Positions 1 to 7,412 of a stretch of DNA of 11,977 nucleotides are shown here, piece after piece; positions within the stretch are counted from its first letter, which is position 1, and each line of letters begins with the position of its first letter. The stretch lies in contig JAWQFJ010012035.1 of assembly GCA_034096865.1 (NCBI GenBank), positions 17,501 to 29,477 on the forward strand, written 5' to 3'. The notes under the pieces are model-generated. The model had not been told where the DNA came from. It was given only the letters and a program-made list of their open reading frames with translations, and made no database searches. Origin of the DNA: Theodoxus fluviatilis (taxonomy: Eukaryota; Mollusca; Gastropoda; Cycloneritida; Neritidae). A program made the position numbers and the translations under genes.

Positions 1-125
1 CATCATACTTCCATGCGTGTTCTCCTTACCCTATTTTATCCTAAGGATGTTCTACGTGTATATGCCAAGATAGTCTGGTCTCAGTATTTGTGCGGTGAGA
101 GCGTTTTGGTTTACCTCAAGGCTAA

Positions 126-535
126 ACGCAAATGGTACAAAAATGTTTGAGACTAAGTAAGGCTGAAAGAGTCGCTATCACCAAAATTTCCGGACACTGT
201 ACCCGAGTTTTGAAATCTCGACCTTACAGTCACGTGACTCGCACGCCCGGGGAGTTATGCCAAAGATTATAGTGTAACCTATAATCTTTGGTTATGCTAA
301 GATCCAGCCGAGTTAATGTATCTGCGTTTTGTGACAAACGTCTTGCTCGGCAATACTGTACTCCATGCACCTTAACGGTCCGCGTGATTCGGGTGTAATC
401 TTAAGCTAAACGACGTTTATAAATGTTCGTTCCCGCGAGAAATGCCGAGATTTGAAACTCGGGTACAGTGTCCGGAAATTTTGGTGACAACGACCATTTC
501 AGCCTAAGTAAGTGTGTGCGTACCGTTTTTGAAGC
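126..535. mobile_element. MITE-like foldback element with ~90-bp imperfect inverted arms
   Basis: The left arm (about 130-220) reappears as its reverse complement on the right (about 442-528). The best-matched core is 180-220 against 446-488, including the stretch CCGGACACTGTACCCGAG, with only a few mismatches. Matching continues outwards with more divergence through GGCTGAA to the outer AATGGTAC/GTACCGTT pair. The interior of about 220 bp has no convincing coding sequence; a 72-codon frame on the minus strand is mostly arm sequence and resembles no protein I know. Long inverted arms, a small size and no transposase fit a non-autonomous DNA transposon or foldback element. I could not define a target-site duplication, so the exact ends are uncertain. 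Confidence 0.6.
260..291. repeat. Perfect 13-bp stem hairpin inside the foldback element
   Basis: CCAAAGATTATAG (260-272) and its exact reverse complement (279-291) flank a 6-base loop, TGTAAC. It sits off-centre in the spacer between the larger inverted arms and is the most perfect palindrome in this part of the window. It could be a secondary structure of the element or the remains of a nested insertion. No poly-T run follows it, so it does not look like an RNA polymerase III terminator. Confidence 0.75.
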
Positions 536-849
536 GATGTGCCTAGTAAGCACATCGATGCCTGATGCCCTGGGCACTTCACGCTGCCATTTGTCATCTG
601 ATGTCCCAACTGGCTTCAAGGTCTCTTCTCCGCACGTTTAATGATGCTTAATGAGACTCACTTCCAGCCCTCAGGGATTTTCTTTTTTAAACTCAAGGTC
701 ACGGAGTATATGGCGGCTGCTCCCGTTGCATGACAAATCATCTTTATTGTGTGGAGGCCCATCACCGTGTGAATTGCACCAAAAGAAAATAAATGAATGA
801 TAAACCTATCTTTTTTCCCCAAGTGTTTCTTTTATTTTCTCAACACATA
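536..849. other. Intergenic stretch, no gene seen
   Basis: I see no coding region, RNA gene or clear repeat here. One AATAAA hexamer lies at 788-793, followed by an AT-rich run that leads into the CA microsatellite. Without an upstream coding exon there is no reason to call it a functional polyadenylation signal. Confidence 0.5.
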
Positions 850-952
850 AACACACACACACACACGCACACACACACGCACACACACACACATGCACAC
901 ACACACACAAACACACATGCACACACACACACACACACATGCACACACACAC
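850..952. repeat. CA-rich dinucleotide microsatellite
   Basis: This is about 100 bp of (AC)n on the given strand, interrupted by occasional ATGC, CGC and AAA breaks. Apparent His-Thr open frames across it are artefacts of the repeat. The interruptions suggest an old, partly degraded array. Confidence 0.95.
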
Positions 953-1050
953 GCTTTTGCATGCGTATGCTCGAGTGAAAGCGTGCATGAATGTAGTGTG
1001 TAAGCTCGCGCGCATGTGCCTACATTTGTGCGTACACACGAGTGAGCGTA

Positions 1051-1490
1051 TGTCTGTGTGTGTGTGTGTGCATGTGTGTGCGTGCGTGCGTGTGTGTATA
1101 CGTGCGTGTGTATGTGTGTGTGTCTGTGTGCGTGTGTGTGTATACGTGCGTGTGTATACGTGCGCGCGTGTGTGTGTGTGTGTCCGTGTGCGTGTGTGTA
1201 TGTATCTGTGTGTGTAAGTATCTGTGTGTGTATGTATATGTATCTGTGTGTGTATGTATCTGTATGTGTGTATGTATCTCTGTGTGTGTATCTGTGTGTG
1301 TATGTATCTGTGTGTGTATGTATTTGTGTGTGTGTATGTATTTGTGTGTATGTGTATCTGTGTATGTATGTATGTGTGTGTATCTATATGTGTGTGTGTA
1401 TCTCTCTCTGTGTGTGTATGTATGTGTGTATATGTATGTGTGCGTGCGTGTGTGTGTGTGTGTGTGTGTCTCTGCGTGCGTGAATGTGCA
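1051..1490. repeat. TG-rich compound microsatellite with TATG/TATC-containing units
   Basis: About 440 bp is built from (TG)n with CG variants at the left, a centre (about 1195-1440) of mixed TATG, TATC and TGTG units such as TGTATCTGTGTG, and a nearly pure (TG)n run at about 1449-1469. Its orientation is opposite to the CA tract about 100 bp upstream. Six-frame translation gives long Cys-Val or His-Thr frames that are repeat artefacts and not genes. Alternating purine-pyrimidine sequence of this length could adopt Z-DNA. Confidence 0.95.
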
Positions 1491-1494
1491 CGTA

Positions 1495-2254
1495 TGGTCA
1501 CGCCTCGGCGAGGTAGCACCCAGCCCACCGTAGCGCTGGCTGTCGTACCCACGCCACACTGACACCGCTTCTTTTTTAATCTGTACATTTCTCGATGCGT
1601 GTTTTCCTGCAGCCCCGGGGGGCAAGACACAATAAATCGATAATTACGACCTTATATTCCACTTCCAGCAAGAGTGCAACACACAAAAATGTAAAGACCT
1701 TCGATTTTTCAGTCTCTCTCTTGCCTTGCCTCGAAAACCTTTCAACAAAAACGCCAGCTTGTTGTGTGCTTCCTCGTTTGGCGTGTTAGCAGAGGAAACT
1801 TACCAGGGTCCATGGGCGCGTTGCATAGACGTGAGGAAAGTCAAGATCTTGCGAGGAATAGGCCGGTGTCAACATGATGAGAGCAGATGTAAAGGCAGTC
1901 AGATGTTGACAAATGTTGACACATGTTGACACAAGCCTATTCCTCGCAAGACCTCGCGGCTATGCAACGCGGTCCTTGCTTTCTGGTCTTCAAGGACACC
2001 ACGTCGCACGCTCATGTCCTTCACACAAGGATCACGTGGGAGCTTGGTGTTCCTCACCCGGAAGAAAAACTTCATGTACGATCTATAGGAGACAATGGTG
2101 CAAGTGCAGCATAGATGTCCTGTAGTGTGTAGGGGCTGTCAATCGAATGGCAGCTCAAGGCTTGCAAGTCACACAGGACATCATCGATCAGGAATCGAAT
2201 TCCACTGGCACCACACATGAGAACTTGCTACCGCTTCTTCATGGATCGTGATGT
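1495..2254. other. Unique-looking intergenic stretch with small inverted repeats
   Basis: No protein-coding gene or RNA gene is recognisable. Short open frames of 60-70 codons overlap each other in different frames and have no visible domain. The stretch contains the inverted repeat at 1848-1950 and a smaller perfect 10-bp pair, GATGTCCTGT (2114-2123) with ACAGGACATC (2173-2182). The last bases run straight into the 65-bp satellite. Confidence 0.5.
1848..1950. repeat. 29-bp-arm inverted repeat with a 10-bp tandem repeat in and beside its loop
   Basis: The arms at 1848-1876 and 1922-1950 are reverse complements at 27 of 29 positions; the outer 16 bases, CTTGCGAGGAATAGGC and its complement, match perfectly. 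The 45-base spacer ends in tandem copies of a 10-mer with core ATGTTGAC (1903-1910, 1913-1920, 1923-1930), the last of which belongs to the right arm. The left arm carries the complementary GTCAACAT. A transcript could fold into a stem-loop. The size is compatible with a miRNA-like precursor or a tiny foldback element, but nothing shows that it is expressed. Confidence 0.75.
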
Positions 2255-4958
2255 CCTTAATGCCGCGGCAGGTTAAAGGCACTGGTACCATAATTTGCCA
2301 TCATCAATCTCTCCAGGAGTCCTTAATGCCGCGGCAGGTTAAAGGCACTGGTACCGTATTTGCCATCATCAATCTCTCCAGCCGTCCTTAATGCCGCGGC
2401 AGGTTAAAGGCACTGGTACCGTATTTGCCATCATCAATCTCTCCAGCCGTCCTTAATGCCGCGGCAGGTTAAAGGCACTGGTACCGTATTTGCCATCATC
2501 AATCTCTCCAGCCGTCCTTAATGCCGAGGCAGGTTAAAGGCACTGGTACCGTATTTGCCATCATCAATCTCTCCAGCCGTCCTTAATGCCGCGGCAGGTT
2601 AAAGGCACTGGTACCGTATTTGCCATCATCAATCTCTCCAGCCGTCCTTAATGCCGCGGCAGGTTAAAGGCACTGGTACCGTATTTGCCATCATCAATCT
2701 CTCCAGCCGTCCTTAATGCCGCGGCAGGTTAAAGGCACTGGTACCGTATTTGCCATCATCAATCTCTCCAGCCGTCCTTAATGCCGAGGCAGGTTAAAGG
2801 CACTGGTACCGTATTTGCCATCATCAATCTCTCCAGCCGTCCTTAATGCCGCGGCAGGTTAAAGGCACTGGTACCGTATTTGCCATCATCAATCTCTCCA
2901 GCCGTCCTTAATGCCGAGGCAGGTTAAAGGCACTGGTACCGTATTTGCCATCATCAATCTCTCCAGCCGTCCTTAATGCCGAGGCAGGTTAAAGGCACTG
3001 GTACCGTATTTGCCATCATCAATCTCTCCAGCCGTCCTTAATGCCGCGGCAGGTTAAAGGCACTGGTACCATAATTTGCCATCATCAATCTCTCCAGCCG
3101 TCCTTAATGCCGAGGCAGGTTAAAGGCACTGGTACCGTATTTGCCATCATCAATCTCTCCAGCCGTCCTTAATGCCGCGGCAGGTTAAAGGCACTGGTAC
3201 CGTATTTGCCATCATCAATCTCTCCAGCCGTCCTTAATGCCGCGGCAGGTTAAAGGCACCGGTACCGTATTTGCCATCATCAATCTCTCCAGCCGTCCTT
3301 AATGCCGCGGCAGGTTAAAGGCACTGGTACCATAATTTGCCATCATCAATCTCTCCAGGAGTCCTTAATGCCGCGGCAGGTTAAAGGCACTGGTACCGTA
3401 TTTGCCATCATCAATCTCTCCAGCCGTCCTTAATGCCGCGGCAGGTTAAAGGCACTGGTACCGTATTTGCCATCATCAATCTCTCCAGCCGTCCTTAATG
3501 CCGCGGCAGGTTAAAGGCACTGGTACCGTATTTGCCATCATCAATCTCTCCAGCCGTCCTTAATGCCGAGGCAGGTTAAAGGCACTGGTACCGTATTTGC
3601 CATCATCAATCTCTCCAGCCGTCCTTAATGCCGCGGCAGGTTAAAGGCACTGGTACCGTATTTGCCATCATCAATCTCTCCAGCCGTCCTTAATGCCGAG
3701 GCAGGTTAAAGGCACTGGTACCGTATTTGCCATCATCAATCTCTCCAGCCGTCCTTAATGCCGAGGCAGGTTAAAGGCACTGGTACCGTATTTGCCATCA
3801 TCAATCTCTCCAGCCGTCCTTAATGCCGCGGCAGGGTAAAGGCACTGGTACCATAATTTGCCATCATCAATCTCTCCAGCCGTCCTTAATGCCGCGGCAG
3901 GTTAAAGGCACTGGTACCGTATTTGCCATCATCAATCTCTCCAGCCGTCCTTAATGCCGCGGCAGGTTAAAGGCACTGGTACCGTATTTGCCATCATCAA
4001 TCTCTCCAGCCGTCCTTAATGCCGCGGCAGGTTAAAGGCACTGGTACCGTATTTGCCATCATCAATCTCTCCAGCCGTCCTTAATGCCGCGGCAGGTTAA
4101 AGGCACTGGTACCGTATTTGCCATCATCAATCTCTCCAGCCGTCCTTAATGCCGAGGCAGGTTAAAGGCACTGGTACCGTATTTGCCATCATCAATCTCT
4201 CCAGCCGTCCTTAATGCCGAGGCAGGTTAAAGGCACTGGTACCGTATTTGCCATCATCAATCTCTCCAGCCGTCCTTAATGCCGAGGCAGGTTAAAGGCA
4301 CTGGTACCGTATTTGCCATCATCAATCTCTCCAGCCGTCCTTAATGCCGAGGCAGGTTAAAGGCACAGTACCGTATTTGCCATCATCAATCTCTCCAGCC
4401 GTCCTTAATGCCGCGGCAGGTTAAAGGCACTGGTACCATAATTTGCCATCATCAATCTCTCCAGCCGTCCTTAATGCCGAGGCAGGTTAAAGGCACTGGT
4501 ACCATAATTTGCCATCATCAATCTCTCCAGCCGTCCTTAATGCCGCGGCAGGTTAAAGGCACTGGTACCGTATTTGCCATCATCAATCTCTCCAGCCGTC
4601 CTTAATGCCGCGGCAGGTTAAAGGCACTGGTACCGTATTTGCCATCATCAATCTCTCCAGCCGTCCTTAATGCCGCGGCAGGTTAAAGGCACTGGTACCG
4701 TATTTGCCATCATCAATCTCTCCAGCCGTCCTTAATGCCGCGGCAGGTTAAAGGCACTGGTACCGTATTTGCCATCATCAATCTCTCCAGCCGTCCTTAA
4801 TGCCGCGGCAGGTTAAAGGCACTGGTACCGTATTTGCCATCATCAATCTCTCCAGCCGTCCTTAATGCCGCGGCAGGTTAAAGGCACTGGTACCGTATTT
4901 GCCATCATCAATCTCTCCAGCCGTCCTTAATGCCGCGGCAGGTTAAAGGCACTGGTAC
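2255..4958. repeat. 65-bp tandem satellite array (41 full copies plus one partial)
   Basis: Units start with CCTTAATGCCG and contain a KpnI-type GGTACC site. In most copies an 8-bp palindrome, GCCGCGGC, is present; 13 copies read GCCGAGGC instead. Basic period is 65 bp. Six copies (1, 13, 17, 25, 34, 35) carry an ATAATTT form that makes them 66 bp, and copy 33 (starting 4339) is one base short. The sum of these lengths accounts exactly for the distance from the first start (2255) to the last (4925). The final copy breaks off after GGTAC at 4958. Copies are nearly identical, which points to recent amplification or homogenisation. Because 65 is not a multiple of three the array cannot encode a simple repeat protein; short frames inside it are artefacts. 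Confidence 0.97.
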
Positions 4959-5390
4959 TATTCCGTCTCCGTTTTTATGTTTCGTAGTTCGTTTGTATTT
5001 TAAGATGGTTTTGTAGTTCTCCGCGCTTCCCGCCACCGGCGGCCGGCCCGGCTCTTCACAGCATGCAATATTAGGCCATAGTTGTGTAGGTAAGAAAAAC
5101 TGTTCTATTTTATCCACTTTACGTAGAAATCAGACGGAGATTCACTAATGACGTTTCTAATTAGAAAAAAATACCAATGACGTCGTTAGTTTGGCGGGAG
5201 ATGATCTTGTGCCTGGTTCTGATTGGACAATATGATGTCCGACGCATTAGAACTTCCACTGTGTTGCTATTGTGACGTATATAGGTCTAAAAACATATAA
5301 ATACCCCCTCAGATTGTGAGTCATCAGCGCGTTGAATTTATTTTTACTGAACAGCCTCTAGCAAGGGACCGCGCCCTGTTCCGTAGGTAA
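4959..5390 (+). promoter_or_regulatory. Candidate RNA polymerase II promoter with TATA box and possible first exon
   Basis: Directly after the satellite there is a GC-rich patch (about 5020-5052). Then come TGACGT (5149-5154), CCAAT (5174-5178), the CRE-like TGACGTC (5178-5184), the E2F-like TTTGGCGGGA (5190-5199), an inverted CCAAT box ATTGG (5222-5226), TGACGT (5273-5278) and TATAAATA (5296-5303). This order and spacing is what one expects of a polymerase II promoter, with a start site expected near 5325-5333. About 55-60 bases further on, CCGTAG/GTAAAA offers a plausible splice donor with its G at 5387. No coding exon follows within reach. It may drive a host gene outside the window, be an orphan promoter, or be the U3 region of an LTR. 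Each motif alone is weak; the cluster is the evidence. Confidence 0.4.
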
Positions 5391-5901
5391 AACATGAAAG
5401 ATAGAATCATACTTAGATAAAAAATATAATGATCCCTTTCTACAGAGTGATTAGAGAAAATATAGAAAGAAAGAAAGAATTCCAGACCTGGGTGTCTGCA
5501 TAAGTGTAAACCAACGTGCATAACCGTTGTTATATCGGTTGAAAGACGTTGACTCAACCTTACCACCGACCATCAGTCCACATAAGGTCAGTTTATGATT
5601 GCTTGTATTATAAAGCAGAGAACATCCTTTCAATGTTCCTTAGTCTTGTGGCGTTGATGCCTAAATTAGTGATTTGAGTGCTCACGGCTAGTTGTTCATT
5701 TCGATTTATCTCTGCCACATGCTTTGCGCTGTTTCTCGCTCTTTTAGTTCATTGTACTCGGGTGACGTAGTGGATAGCGCTTTCAGTGGTTCTCATGCTA
5801 CCATCAGAAATCGTGTCAGATAAATGTAAACTGTTTATTAATCTCAAGTTATTCTTAAACATGGAAATATGTCGAAAGCAAGTATTTAGTTCCCCTTTTT
5901 T
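5391..5901. other. AT-rich stretch without a gene; possible degenerate tRNA-like SINE piece
   Basis: No convincing coding sequence. A short (GAAA)n run lies near 5465-5480. At 5763-5773 TGACGTAGTGG resembles the A box of a tRNA-derived promoter, and GGTTCTCATGC at 5788-5798 is a weak match (about 8 of 11) to a B box. The spacing of 25 bases is much shorter than in a tRNA, so at most this is a deleted fragment of a SINE head. Confidence 0.25.
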
Positions 5902-6743
5902 GACTCACATGCGAAGCAAAAGTGAGTCTATGTACTGAGCCGTGTCGTCCGTCCGTCCGTCCGGGCGTCCGTAAAAAACTTAAACGTTGGATTTTTCTCG
6001 GAGACTATTAAGTCTATCAACACCAAATGTGGCATGATGGTGTATGATGACAAGGCCTCAAAAAACATACATAGTGACTTGACCTTGCTTCAAGGTCAAG
6101 GTCACAGGAGCCATAAATGTGGTCTCAAAAACAGTCATTTTTCACATTTTCCCACTTTTCTCCCACGTTATTGAGAATGGCGACCTTAGCTACAAGTGGT
6201 ATATAGGTCAAAGCAAGCCCTATCTTTTGATACCAGTTTGGTTGACCTTGCTTCAAGGTCAAGGTCACAGGAGCTCTTCAAAGTTGGATTGTATACATAT
6301 TTTGAAGTGACCTTGACCCTGAACTATGGAAGATAACTGTTTCAAACTTAATAATTATGTGGGGCACATGTTATACTTTCATCATGAGACACATTTGGTC
6401 ACATATCATCAAGGTCAAGGTCACTTTGACCCTTATGAAATGTGACCAAAATGGGGTAGTGAACCACTAAAAGTGACCATATCTCATGGTAGAAAGTGCC
6501 AATAAGCACCATTGTGCTTCCTATGTCTTGAATTAACAGCTTTGTGTTGCATGACCTTGGATGACCTTGACCTTGGGTCAAGGTCACATGTATTTTGGTA
6601 GGAAAAATGTGTAAAGCATTTCTTTGTGTATGATGTCATTGGTAGGTTTAGTTGTTTGACCTTGACCTTGAAGGTCACCTGAAGGTCAAGGTCATATAAA
6701 GGTCAAGGTCAAGCATGTGAGTCGTATGGGCTTTGCCCTTCTT
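5902..6743. mobile_element. Dispersed AGGTCA-rich repeat (mollusc-type, non-coding)
   Basis: The unit opens with GACTCACATGC (5902-5912) and near its far end has the exact inverted copy GCATGTGAGTC (6713-6723). A short GGGC-TTT-GCCC hairpin sequence at 6728-6738 follows. Near the left end a (CCGT)n run (about 5946-5973) is followed by an A-rich patch. The interior is studded with TGACCTTG and CAAGGTCA motifs, and one 33-bp segment is repeated exactly (6079-6111 and 6242-6274). It encodes no protein. I recall repeats of this style being abundant in gastropod genomes, but that is memory and not a search. Class is unknown: the 11-bp terminal inverted repeats suggest a non-autonomous DNA element, and the 3' hairpin would be compatible with a Helitron-like end, but the terminus is not a clear CTRR. 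Confidence 0.65.
6080..6711. promoter_or_regulatory. Cluster of 20 nuclear-receptor half-sites (AGGTCA), seven perfect DR0 pairs
   Basis: Perfect AGGTCA or its complement starts at 6080, 6093, 6099, 6243, 6256, 6262, 6308, 6412, 6418, 6552, 6562, 6568, 6581, 6657, 6663, 6672, 6683, 6689, 6700 and 6706. Seven pairs abut with no spacer (6093-6104, 6256-6267, 6412-6423, 6562-6573, 6657-6668, 6683-6694, 6700-6711). Most half-sites are preceded by TCA or a similar extension. AGGTCA is the canonical half-site of the nuclear receptor superfamily; TCAAGGTCA suits monomer binders of the FTZ-F1/SF-1 and ERR type, and DR0 suits GCNF-type receptors. Binding here is inference; the motif density is directly visible. 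Confidence 0.6.
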
Positions 6744-7094
6744 GTTTGTTTGCTGTTTTTCAGTTTTCACCACTACAGCACTATGGCATGCAAGTTGACG
6801 ATTGCGTCCATGCCATTCTGAAAATAAATGATCCGACCCGGATTATCGGTGTGGTGTGCTTGTATGATGTGCTCGGTGACACTCTCTGCACTCTCATCCT
6901 GTGTATACGTTGAGAACAAAGGCAGAACATTGAAAAACTTATACGACTGATGCAGTGAAAAACTTATACGACTGAGCAGTCCTGCTGATGTGTGCGTCGC
7001 AGACCAGAGACGACTCCTGACTTCTACACAGATTTCTTGAGGGTGGAGCAGTCAACTACAGTTGCCCCAACTTATAAGGACTACTCACCATGCC
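6744..7094 (+). other. Retrotransposon leader, possible LTR R/U5 remnant
   Basis: This stretch lies between the AGGTCA-rich repeat and the Gag start. An AATAAA hexamer at 6823-6828 is followed by a GT-rich run (about 6848-6882), the layout of a poly(A) signal in the R/U5 part of an LTR. A tandem pair of 25 and 24 bases occupies 6931-6955 and 6956-6979, each beginning TGAAAAACTTATACGACTGA. I could not identify a tRNA primer-binding site or a definite LTR boundary, and the matching 3' LTR would lie outside the window. The first suitable ATG for Gag is at 7095, in the context CCATGTCG; an ATG five bases upstream is in another frame that closes quickly. Confidence 0.4.
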
Positions 7095-7412
7095 ATGTCG
7101 ACCACAGGGAAGTCTCAATCGTCGGCCGAGCGACAGGAGGACGTACTGCCCTTTGCTGATGGAATGCCTAACACCCAAGAAGCAATAGAAGCTGATGGTG
7201 ACAAAGAACAAGAACCACGCATCAGATCTCTTAGAGAGAAAGGCAAAGAACAATATGTAGATACTAGAGACACTTTGCTACAAAGCGTGATCCAACCCCG
7301 TAACAAAGTTGATGAGTTGTTGGATTCGCAGGTTGTCAATCGTGAAGACTTGTGTGCTGCTCTTATGAACGTGAGTCCCAAAACTACCTTAATTTTTGTC
7401 CAGGTTTCGTAG
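7095..7412 (+). CDS. Gag N-terminal frame of the BEL/Pao element, ends early
   Basis: A 105-codon frame starts at ATG 7095 and stops at TAG 7410-7412. The product is hydrophilic and rich in Glu, Asp, Lys and Gln, with a predicted helical stretch (SLREKGKEQ onwards) but no recognisable domain. Its end overlaps the start of the large gag-pol frame, which is shifted by one base. The first part therefore probably encodes the N terminus of the same Gag, separated from it by a frame break or an intron. A candidate intron begins with GTGAGT at 7371 and ends with CAG at 7403; the last eleven codons before the stop lie in this doubtful segment. The neighbouring frame lacks a good start codon of its own, which supports one ancestral protein. 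Function is inferred from position only. Confidence 0.6.
   Translation: MSTTGKSQSSAERQEDVLPFADGMPNTQEAIEADGDKEQEPRIRSLREKGKEQYVDTRDTLLQSVIQPRNKVDELLDSQVVNREDLCAALMNVSPKTTLIFVQVS
7371..7403 (+). other. Candidate mini-intron or insertion at the Gag frame break
   Basis: The segment starts with a consensus donor, GTGAGT, and ends with a pyrimidine-rich run and CAG (TTTTTGTCCAG). It is only 33 bases, very short for an animal intron. Its length is a multiple of three, so removing it does not change the reading phase and the upstream frame still meets the TAG at 7410. Splicing with these ends therefore does not by itself connect the two frames. Acceptors further down (ending 7434 or 7437) would do so, but they also remove well-formed coding sequence. 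Confidence 0.25.

Noticed and set aside
401..619. Minus-strand frame of 72 codons near the start of the window
   Set aside because: It overlaps the right arm of the foldback element and resembles no protein family I recognise.
806..1630. Long open frames across the microsatellites, giving His-Thr or Cys-Val repeat proteins
   Set aside because: The frames are open only because CA/TG repeats lack stop codons; all six frames are similarly open and no domain or start context supports a gene.
4408..4605. Open frame of 65 codons inside the satellite
   Set aside because: It arises only because two adjacent 66-bp variants keep the phase for a short distance; elsewhere the 65-bp period breaks every frame.
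2255..4958. CRISPR-like array
   Set aside because: The 65-bp units are contiguous and nearly identical over their whole length. There are no unique spacers, and the surrounding DNA is eukaryotic. It is a satellite.
4908..5117. Minus-strand frame of 69 codons at the array's right edge
   Set aside because: It is half satellite sequence and half GC-rich flank, with no domain and no related upstream exon visible.
5763..5798. tRNA gene
   Set aside because: Only an A-box-like and a poor B-box-like motif occur at the wrong spacing, and no cloverleaf can be drawn; at most a SINE fragment.
6713..6743. Definite Helitron 3' end
   Set aside because: There is a small GGGC/GCCC hairpin, but the stem is only four base pairs and no clear CTRR terminus follows it; the inverted GACTCACATGC ends also argue against a Helitron.
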